The notes under the pieces were generated by a model. It did not search any database. It was not told the DNA's origin and was given only the letters and a program-made list of their open reading frames with translations. This document shows positions 1-5,128 of a stretch of DNA of 7,884 nt, piece after piece (position 1 is the first letter of the stretch; each line of letters starts with the position of its first letter). The stretch covers positions 1-7,884 of the forward strand of contig CAKMMH010000078.1 of NCBI GenBank assembly GCA_927798255.1. The letters are read 5' to 3'. Position numbers and translations under genes: made by a program. This stretch comes from an uncultured bacterium. Its GTDB lineage: Bacteria > Bdellovibrionota_C > UBA2361 > CAKMMH01.

Positions 1-1839
1 AATACTGCATATTTTGATTCATCATTTGAAGCAATAATAAATGTTGATTCAATAATAAATGTATGGAGTGCAATTAAAATTAATGATGATGAATTAGCTG
101 CATTAAGAGAAGAGTCAAAACAAGTCCTTTCAAAGCAAAGTGCATTAATTGAGAAAATAAAGGTTTATTTTAATGATGATTTTGAAAATGATTTGACATT
201 TATTAATAGAAAGCTTTCAAAAGAAAGGAATAAAAGAGAAGAGTATAATTTACTTTTAACAAAGATTGAGTATTTAGAAAAAGAAATAAATGCTCTTTCA
301 AATAATTCTTTAGCCTATGAAAATGATATAAATGATATTTATTCTAGAATTGGAATAACAAAAGATAACAAAAATTTTATATATTCAATTTTTGAAGATA
401 GAAAAACATATACAAAGTTAAAATCTGAGCTTGCAATTTTTGATCACGAATTAAAAACTATTGATTCAAAACTTGTAAATAATCATGATTTTGAGAATTA
501 TTCTCCTAAAGATTTACAGGTTAAGCAAGAAGAGATAAATGAGGAATTGAAAGATTTAGAAGGTATTGATAAAAAAGAAGTCGAAATTTTAACAAGGATT
601 GATACTTTTAATAAGGGTAACACTTACTTAAGTGTTAAACAGGAAGAGACTGAAAAGAAAGAAGCCTTAGAAGATTGCACAGATAAATCTCTTGTAAGTA
701 TAGCTGGAAGTTATATTTTAGATTTTGTAGAAAACGAATACAAGAGAGAAAAAGAACCAGAAATTTTAGTAGAGGCAAATAAGCTTTTTTCTCTTTTTAC
801 AAATGGTAAATATTCGTTAAAGTTTAAAGATGATAATGAGTTTAGTTTTTTTGCATTTGATGAAGAAAATTTAAAAGTGTTAACTTTAAAAGAGCTTTCA
901 ACAGGTACAAAAGCACAGCTTATATTAGCTTTAAGATGTAGTTATGTACTTTCTTTCTCAAAGGATAAAGAGATTCCACTTTTAATTGACGAGGTACTTG
1001 CTACGACTGATGATATACGCTTTGATGCAATCATGAGTTCATTTTTTAAACTTGCAAAAGAAGGATATCAAATAATATATTTTACATCACAAAAGAATGT
1101 AGTAGGGCAGATTAAAAATTTAGCTAATAAACAAAATGTTAATATTACTTTAAGGAGTATTTCTTATCTTGATAAAGATTTAAGTAATATTCATTATGAA
1201 GAAACGAAAATAAAAGAAATTCCAAATTTAAAAAATGTTGAGACAAAGGAAAGATTAAGACTTTTAAATATTGCGCCAATAACTTTACCTATTAATATCA
1301 ATAGGTTACCGATAGCATATTTAGAAAATGATGGATATGTGCTAGAGAAGCTTTTAAATTTAGGAGTATCTTCTTATGGTCAGCTAAAAAATATTTATGA
1401 TAAGATTCAAGATAAAGATTTTCTTTTGTCAAAAGATGCAATGAATAGAATTGATGCAAAGGTTAAAGCGCTTGAAATTTATTCAAATCTTTGGTCAATA
1501 GGTAGAGGATGTAAGTTTAGTGAAGATTTAATAAATGATAATTCAACAGACACTTTTAAAGCTAGACTTTATGAAGTTGCAGATAGCACAAATTGGATGA
1601 GTTCAGATTTCCTAAATGCAGTTTCACCAAATGGTACGGTAAAAATAGCAAGATTTAAGCAGCAATATGACAAATTAAAAGATGTGTTTGAAAGAGAGTC
1701 GTTAATTGATGATAGAAAAGTATTATCAGAAGAAGAGTTACGTTCTGAATTTATTGCAAAATGTCTAAATGCAAATTTAAATTTAGACAAAAATCGCATT
1801 CTTCAGATGACTGAGAACATAATTCGAGAATTTAATTAA
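1..1839 (+). CDS. SMC/YhaN/RecN-like coiled-coil ATPase, C-terminal part (5' end outside window)
   Basis: The frame is open from base 1 to TAA at 1837-1839, giving 612 visible residues. A TTG at 193 could be taken as a start, but the frame is continuous upstream and the protein would then lack Walker A, so I treat the gene as truncated by the window. Visible residues about 45-200 are charged and heptad-like, fitting a coiled-coil arm. An ABC-type ATPase lobe follows: signature LSTGT at 299-303, Walker B hydrophobics with D330-E331 (IPLLIDEVL), and a terminal strand IIYFTSQ ending at Q364, where many relatives carry His. The signature context resembles YhaN and SbcC-type ATPases, which act on DNA ends or as defence or repair motors. 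About 220 residues follow the lobe (391-612), helical and unrecognised; this tail is longer than in YhaN or SbcC. The exact role (repair, restriction or phage defence) cannot be set without the upstream neighbours. The ATPase class is firm; the function is inference. Confidence 0.85.
   Translation, partial: NTAYFDSSFEAIINVDSIINVWSAIKINDDELAALREESKQVLSKQSALIEKIKVYFNDDFENDLTFINRKLSKERNKREEYNLLLTKIEYLEKEINALSNNSLAYENDINDIYSRIGITKDNKNFIYSIFEDRKTYTKLKSELAIFDHELKTIDSKLVNNHDFENYSPKDLQVKQEEINEELKDLEGIDKKEVEILTRIDTFNKGNTYLSVKQEETEKKEALEDCTDKSLVSIAGSYILDFVENEYKREKEPEILVEANKLFSLFTNGKYSLKFKDDNEFSFFAFDEENLKVLTLKELSTGTKAQLILALRCSYVLSFSKDKEIPLLIDEVLATTDDIRFDAIMSSFFKLAKEGYQIIYFTSQKNVVGQIKNLANKQNVNITLRSISYLDKDLSNIHYEETKIKEIPNLKNVETKERLRLLNIAPITLPININRLPIAYLENDGYVLEKLLNLGVSSYGQLKNIYDKIQDKDFLLSKDAMNRIDAKVKALEIYSNLWSIGRGCKFSEDLINDNSTDTFKARLYEVADSTNWMSSDFLNAVSPNGTVKIARFKQQYDKLKDVFERESLIDDRKVLSEEELRSEFIAKCLNANLNLDKNRILQMTENIIREFN
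32..62 (+). repeat. 13-bp direct repeat, 18-bp period, inside the ATPase gene
   Basis: CAATAATAAATGT occurs at 32-44 and again at 50-62. The 18-bp period is exactly six codons, so the protein reads AIINVD then SIINVW. This looks like an in-frame micro-duplication that keeps the frame open. Confidence 0.7.
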
Positions 1840-1840
1840 C

Positions 1841-1890
1841 ATTACTTGTTATAATTTTTTATTTATAGTTTATAACAGGTAATATTATTT
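1841..1890. terminator. Bidirectional terminator hairpin between convergent genes
   Basis: ATTACTTGTTATAA (1841-1854) pairs with TTATAACAGGTAAT (1870-1883) over 14 bp with one G-T wobble and a 15-base loop. On the plus strand a T-rich stretch follows (1883-1893), fitting Rho-independent termination of the ATPase gene. The hairpin begins two bases after that gene's stop and ends two bases before the stop of the minus-strand gene, so it probably serves both. The minus-strand side has only a weak T-run. Confidence 0.75.
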
Positions 1891-2352
1891 TTTAATTTCT
1901 GAAGGAAGTCTCCAACCACCAGTTTTTGGATTCTCATCTTCTCCAAATAGAAGCTTAACAGATTTTTCGTAGTCCCATAATGCGTCTACAAAATTTAGTG
2001 TTCCTCTATTGGAATATTCAGAAACAAAAAATGTAAGAGATCGTTGCTTTGCATGTCCTAAGGCACGGCGAATATCTCTATCAACTCTTTCCATATTATC
2101 ACCGTTTTCAATAAAAACTTGCCTAAACATCATAGCTAGTTCTTCGGCAGTTGTGTCATCTGACCAGCTCATTTTTTCAATGATTCTATGTGCTTTTGTC
2201 CTTTTTGATTCACGAAGTACTATGAATCTTGCAACAAATGCTGTACGTCTGGCACGATTAACCATTTTTTCATACATTGCTTTTGTTTCTTCATTTTCAA
2301 ATTGGAATGAATTTGAAACATCAGTGTTATATTGGTTCGTAGTATTTTCCAT
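1885..2352 (-). CDS. Hypothetical 155-residue soluble protein
   Basis: I do not recognise this protein. It has 155 residues, is strongly charged, has no signal peptide or membrane segment, and looks mostly helical. Residues about 1-20 are polar and probably disordered. The core is basic near residues 30-60 (NRARRTAF, RESKRTKAHR), then acidic and amphipathic. The C-terminal part has SEYSNRGTLNFVDALWDYEK and a GGWRLPSE tail. The many Arg codons and less AT-rich composition set it apart from its neighbours. The ATG at 2350-2352 is well supported: AAGGAGGA lies nine bases upstream. The upstream glycosyltransferase stops 125 bases away with a terminator-like element between, so this is probably its own transcription unit. 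I found no convincing -35/-10 pair. The strong ribosome site and coherent composition argue that it is real and well translated. Function unknown. Confidence 0.85.
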   Translation of the reverse strand: MENTTNQYNTDVSNSFQFENEETKAMYEKMVNRARRTAFVARFIVLRESKRTKAHRIIEKMSWSDDTTAEELAMMFRQVFIENGDNMERVDRDIRRALGHAKQRSLTFFVSEYSNRGTLNFVDALWDYEKSVKLLFGEDENPKTGGWRLPSEIKK

Positions 2353-2360
2353 TTATGGTT

Positions 2361-2368
2361 TCCTCCTT
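2361..2368 (-). promoter_or_regulatory. Strong Shine-Dalgarno of the 155-residue gene
   Basis: The minus strand reads AAGGAGGA, a near-perfect anti-16S match, nine bases before ATG (2352). It fixes the start and is the best ribosome binding site in the window. Confidence 0.85.
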
Positions 2369-2418
2369 GAAAAACAGTACACGCACACTTATTGATAACT
2401 AAGTTGTAGGAAAATACT

Positions 2419-2454
2419 AAAAAAAACTTAAATTTCATTAAAAAAAGAATTAAG
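2419..2454 (-). terminator. Probable AT-rich terminator of the glycosyltransferase gene
   Basis: On the minus strand, 24 bases after the glycosyltransferase stop, CTTAATTC pairs imperfectly with GAAATTTAAG (2427-2454) and is followed at once by eight T (2426-2419). The stem is AT-rich and has small bulges, so strength is uncertain. The position and T8 fit a Rho-independent terminator separating this gene from the 155-residue gene. Confidence 0.45.
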
Positions 2455-2477
2455 AGCGTAACTTCCTGATTTTTTAA

Positions 2478-3296
2478 CTAATTACTTATCGTTTTTTTAT
2501 TATCATTATCTCTTTTAAAGGAGTAACCATCTTTTTCCCAGAGCTTAATATATTTTAAAAATACATAATAACTTTCTATTACTGCTACAACAAATCCTGA
2601 GAATCCCTCAAGGAATCCTTTTTTAAGAATATAAAATTTAATGAAACGAAAAATAGGATTAAAAATAATATTGTAAAATTTAACTCGTTTCCCTTTTTTC
2701 TTAAGAACTTCAGCTGAAATATTTGAAAATTTATTGAGGGTTTGAATATGATGAGTGATATCACCATAAGTATAATGCTTAAGCTCCTTTGTTAATTTTT
2801 CAATTTTTCCAGATTTTATTATTGCGTGTTCATGCGGTTCATCTCCCCCCCACACGGTTTCTTCTCTTTTTACAAGCCTAAGTCTATATTCTGGATACCA
2901 GCCACCTTTTCGCCACCATTTATTCATATAATTTACAACGCGAAGAAGCTCAAAACCATTGATGTTTTTACTATCAGTTTTAGGGTCATTAATTTTTTCT
3001 AAAATTTCATCTCTTAGCTCATCAGAAACTGCCTCATCTGCATCAAGATTAAGTACCCATTTTGATGTACAATGATCAAGTCCAAATTGCTTTTGAAGTT
3101 TAAACCCAGGCCAAGTACGTTGAAAAATTTTATCAGTATATTTTTTGCAAATTTCTAAAGTTTTATCTGTCGAAAAGCTATCAACGACAATTATTTCATC
3201 ACACCATTTAACGCTTTCAAGGCATCTTTCAATAGCGTCTTCTTCGTTAAAACAAACAATAAAGGCAGAAATTGTAGCTTTTTTATTATCTTCCAT
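2478..3296 (-). CDS. Family 2 glycosyltransferase, WaaE/KdtX-type (LPS core)
   Basis: A 272-residue inverting GT-A glycosyltransferase, near the usual 250-270 residues of the WaaE/KdtX group, which adds a hexose to the inner core of lipopolysaccharide on the cytoplasmic face of the membrane. The nucleotide-sugar fold starts at residue 9 (ISAFIVCFNEE), with IIVVDSFSTD at 35-44 and the metal-binding DAD at 85-87 (NLDADEA). The acceptor-side block typical of this group follows: KGGWYPEYRLRL (130-141), WGGDEPHEH (149-157) and LKHYTYGD (172-179). The C-terminal 213-250 region is hydrophobic and basic, as in relatives that sit on the membrane. Start ATG at 3294-3296 has a weak AGGA 11 bases upstream. 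Seven G in a row on the coding strand (2845-2851) encode W149-G150-G151. Acceptor and donor sugar cannot be read from sequence, so no symbol is given. No LPS operon partner lies beside it. Confidence 0.92.
   Translation of the reverse strand: MEDNKKATISAFIVCFNEEDAIERCLESVKWCDEIIVVDSFSTDKTLEICKKYTDKIFQRTWPGFKLQKQFGLDHCTSKWVLNLDADEAVSDELRDEILEKINDPKTDSKNINGFELLRVVNYMNKWWRKGGWYPEYRLRLVKREETVWGGDEPHEHAIIKSGKIEKLTKELKHYTYGDITHHIQTLNKFSNISAEVLKKKGKRVKFYNIIFNPIFRFIKFYILKKGFLEGFSGFVVAVIESYYVFLKYIKLWEKDGYSFKRDNDNKKTISN
2845..2851 (-). repeat. G7 homopolymer within the glycosyltransferase gene
   Basis: The coding strand reads TGG GGG GGA, making seven consecutive G in a 70% A+T context. Part is forced by the conserved Trp-Gly-Gly; the GGG codon extends it. 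Poly-G tracts in LPS glycosyltransferase genes are known phase-variation switches in other bacteria. At seven bases this is only a candidate. Confidence 0.6.
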
Positions 3297-3351
3297 AAGT
3301 ATTGAAATCCTAATTCTTAAAATTGAGCATATTAAATTAAATACAGCGCTT

Positions 3352-3360
3352 ATTATATCA
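3352..3360 (-). promoter_or_regulatory. Extended -10 promoter of the glycosyltransferase gene
   Basis: The minus strand reads TGATATAAT, a perfect TATAAT (3357-3352) with the TGn extension, about 55 bases before the ATG at 3296. No good -35 is seen at 16-18 bases, which an extended -10 can tolerate. Predicted leader is about 45-50 bases. Confidence 0.5.
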
Positions 3361-3500
3361 TATGAAAAAAAAGATAAATAGATAAATAGAAGTTAAGTAT
3401 TGAATTTTATGTAAAATTTTAAAATAACAAAACTTTGTAGGAAGCATTTTATACATAATAAAGATAATAAGTTGAGAGTTACATTAAAATTTATATATAT

Positions 3501-4272
3501 ATGCAATATATTTTAAGTCAAAAATTAAAACCTATGGATTCTTCAAAAGAAATAGGAACAAGCACTCATTCCAATACAGATATTTTTAATTAATCATTAT
3601 TTAAAATTTCAAGACATAGTGGACACGTAAATGTGTCAATTGATAAGATTGAAATAAATAGACTTAACACTGAGTATCATTTAGAAATCATAAGACATAA
3701 AAGTGAAAGACAAGCCCCAAATATTATTCTTTGAGTAGATGGATTAAAAAAGTTTGTTAATGAGTATGAACAAAAAAATCCCTTAAAAAAGAAGAATATG
3801 AAGAGTATTTAAGCGTTTTAAAAAATATGGCAAATTTTGAAGAAAGATATCAGAAAATTCATGGAAAATCTCCAGAAGATAACACATACTCATACAAAGA
3901 GCCATTTGAACCACGTGTGTTATCTGATGTTATTTGTTGTACATTTCACCAAAATTCGTCTGCTGACGCACCATTTGAAAGATATGATGAAGTAACTTAT
4001 GCAAAGTTAATAGCAATTTGTCTTAAAGAATTTCATGAATTCGGGATTCCTAAAGAAACAATATCGCTTAATATTGGCTATTATGGAGATGCTGAAGTTT
4101 CATTTTCATTAGATATGAATCCTAATAAAATAGAAGACTTCCAAATTTATTAAAAGTGTTAACTTTTGCACAGAAATTTAATCAACAATCTGTCTACTTA
4201 TCATTTATTGATGAAACTATGTTAAATCAGTATTGTGAAGCAAATTATAATAAAATTAAGGGGATAGACTAA
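3501..4272 (+). pseudogene. Decayed gene of about 257 codons, unknown function
   Basis: Joining three frames gives one continuous coding trace. Frame A runs from ATG 3501, crosses TAA (3591-3593) and continues as SLFKISRHSGHVNVSIDK to NIIL, crosses TGA (3732-3734, probably an old TGG Trp), then reads VDGLKKFVNEYEQKNPLKK. At the A-run 3785-3790 the trace moves to the frame of 3827-4153 (EEYEEYLSVLKNMANFEERY), as if one A were lost. Near 4138 it moves again: KIED is followed in the next frame by LPNLLKVLTFAQKFNQQ and runs to TAA 4270-4272. Protein-like composition on both sides of every lesion supports one ancestral gene of about 29 kDa, soluble, with no membrane segment. I do not recognise the family. 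Four lesions in 770 bases, with clean genes on both sides, argue for real decay rather than read errors. Confidence 0.7.
3827..4153 (+). CDS. Longest open segment (108 codons) of the decayed gene
   Basis: This stretch opens with ATG at 3827 and ends with TAA at 4151-4153. An automatic caller would likely report it as a hypothetical protein of 108 residues. I read it as the middle of the pseudogene at 3501-4272. The frame stays open upstream to 3770 with fitting sequence (EEYEEYLSVLKN), there is no Shine-Dalgarno before 3827, and the sequence continues beyond its stop in the next frame. It contains CCTFHQNS and a strand-rich piece, SLNIGYYGDAEVSFSLDM. A residual translated product cannot be excluded, but no function can be assigned. 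Confidence 0.4.
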   Translation: MANFEERYQKIHGKSPEDNTYSYKEPFEPRVLSDVICCTFHQNSSADAPFERYDEVTYAKLIAICLKEFHEFGIPKETISLNIGYYGDAEVSFSLDMNPNKIEDFQIY

Positions 4273-4278
4273 AGAAAT

Positions 4279-4296
4279 ACTAAAGCTTTTTAGTTT
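4279..4296. repeat. Small inverted repeat after the decayed gene
   Basis: ACTAAA, a GCTT spacer and TTTAGT form a 6-bp stem a few bases downstream of the pseudogene stop. It could be the remains of that gene's terminator, but it is short and weak. Confidence 0.25.
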
Positions 4297-4373
4297 ATTA
4301 CATGCGTTGCGCTATTTTTAATTCCTGCATAATGGCTTATCTGTACAAATTATGTTAAAAACATCACTCGTTT

Positions 4374-4382
4374 TGGTATAAA
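4374..4382 (+). promoter_or_regulatory. Possible extended -10 promoter for the 112-residue gene
   Basis: TGG-TATAAA (4374-4382) matches an extended -10, about 73 bases before the ATG at 4455. TTAAAA at 4355-4360 is only a weak -35 at 16 bases. The element abuts the hairpin at 4380-4407, which would then lie in the 5' leader. Confidence 0.3.
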
Positions 4383-4410
4383 GACTAGAAGAATGCTTTT
4401 AGTCTTTTAC
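4380..4410 (+). terminator. Hairpin 4380-4407, terminator or leader structure
   Basis: AAAGACTAGAA (4380-4390) pairs with TTTTAGTCTTT (4397-4407) over 11 bp with one G-T wobble and the 6-base loop GAATGC. The right arm ends in T-rich sequence but without a long T-run. It may be the old terminator of the decayed gene or a leader hairpin of the next gene. Confidence 0.45.
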
Positions 4411-4454
4411 TAAATTACAAAGGTTTGAAAAAGATTTTTTAAAGAGGTTTTATC

Positions 4455-4793
4455 ATGCTAGGTGTGAAGTATTCTCAGAATTTTACCCTGAAAAGTAAAA
4501 CTAAATTTGACCAAGCAATTATTGATAAAATTGATTGGTTTAAAGGCAACAATATGTATTGGTACGAAAAAGTGCAAGAGGCTCCTTCGGAAATTTCTTG
4601 CAAAATTTTCGTTTTGGGTTTCGTTTTTGCTGATACGTTTTCACTATCTGTTAAAGATGAACAGGGAAAATTGTTAAAAAGTGAATATGTCACGTTAGAA
4701 GATTTAAAATGGCTTATGGCAAGGTCTCATAACGTGGGAAAGAACTCATTTGCGAAACGAATTGAAGAATTCATAAAAAAAACGGGTTCTTGA
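4455..4793 (+). CDS. Hypothetical 112-residue soluble protein
   Basis: Not recognised. The ATG at 4455 is supported by AAAGAGG (4441-4447) seven bases upstream, and the gene ends with TGA at 4791-4793 just before a good terminator, so it looks like an intact single-gene unit. The protein is small, mildly basic and has no signal peptide. The first half is polar with aromatic residues (DWFKGNNMYWYEKV, residues about 27-40). The middle is a likely beta pair (ISCKIFVLGFVFADTFSLSV), hydrophobic but interrupted and too polar to be a clear membrane helix. The end is helical and basic (FAKRIEEFIKKTGS). It follows a decayed gene and precedes a long non-coding gap, the setting of an orphan accessory gene. 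I infer no function. Confidence 0.75.
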   Translation: MLGVKYSQNFTLKSKTKFDQAIIDKIDWFKGNNMYWYEKVQEAPSEISCKIFVLGFVFADTFSLSVKDEQGKLLKSEYVTLEDLKWLMARSHNVGKNSFAKRIEEFIKKTGS

Positions 4794-4824
4794 TAAATAC
4801 AATATTTTTAGTCATAAAGTGTTA

Positions 4825-4871
4825 AACCTTATGGTAGTAGTTAAAGACTGCTATCTTAAGGTTACTTTTTT
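4825..4871 (+). terminator. Rho-independent terminator of the 112-residue gene
   Basis: AACCTTA (4825-4831) pairs with TAAGGTT (4857-4863), and the inner TGGTAG pairs with CTATCT with one mismatch and one wobble, around a 13-base loop. AC and six T (4866-4871) follow. It lies 31 bases after the stop. Confidence 0.75.
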
Positions 4872-5128
4872 ACGCTAAAGTAAATCTTTATAAGTAAATA
4901 TTCCATAAGTATTTTAATTTCATTTTTGCTACTTTATTATTTTTTTTATAATGTTCTATTTATACAAAATCCTAAGCGTTATTTTTAGTAGCAGTATTAT
5001 TAGTAGCTTCCATTTTTGATTTATTCAAAGTAATATAAATTTACAATTATAAATTTGTCATAACCTATTTCGGCGCGCAAATAATTGAATAAATTGCCAT
5101 TTTTTAATTTAATAAAAGATTATAGTAA
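4872..5128. other. AT-rich gap upstream of the membrane protein gene
   Basis: No open frame of note on either strand. It holds a possible promoter (TTGCTA 4926-4931, 15-base spacer, TATAAT 4947-4952), a TTAGTAGC direct repeat (4985-4992, 5000-5007), an inverted repeat AAATTTA/TAAATTT (5037-5043, 5050-5056), and a GC-rich near-palindrome at 5067-5082. If the promoter is right the leader of the 5129 gene is about 170 bases, long enough for regulation. I recognise no riboswitch. Confidence 0.45.
4926..4952 (+). promoter_or_regulatory. Candidate promoter for the membrane protein gene
   Basis: A perfect TATAAT at 4947-4952 has a partial -35 (TTGCTA, 4926-4931) with a short 15-base spacer. In a stretch this AT-rich a chance TATAAT is likely, so confidence is low. 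Confidence 0.28.

Noticed and set aside
193..195. TTG as the start of the ATPase gene
   Set aside because: The frame is open to base 1 with fitting charged helical sequence, and a start here would omit the nucleotide-binding N-terminal lobe.
1569..1799. 76-codon minus-strand open frame
   Set aside because: Antisense shadow of the ATPase gene; Ser/Phe-rich without recognisable features.
2009..2395. 128-codon plus-strand open frame
   Set aside because: It lies antisense to the 155-residue gene, which has a strong ribosome site and a coherent protein; the plus-strand product is low-complexity Ser/Phe-rich and has no ribosome site.
3145..3381. 78-codon plus-strand open frame
   Set aside because: Mostly antisense to the glycosyltransferase, whose motifs are conserved; the product looks like reverse translation noise.
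3373..3388. Two tandem copies of GATAAATA
   Set aside because: Only two 8-bp units in very AT-rich intergenic DNA; no basis to call a functional repeat.
3621..3640. GACAC/GTGTC small inverted repeat inside the decayed gene
   Set aside because: Five-base arms inside a coding trace; expected by chance.
3732..3734. TGA read as Trp (alternative code) or selenocysteine in the decayed gene
   Set aside because: TGA ends other genes here and TGG is used for Trp; there is also an in-frame TAA and two frameshifts, so decay explains it better.
4985..5007. Two TTAGTAGC copies as a possible array or iteron
   Set aside because: Only two 8-base copies, with no repeat-spacer pattern, origin motifs or neighbouring replication gene.
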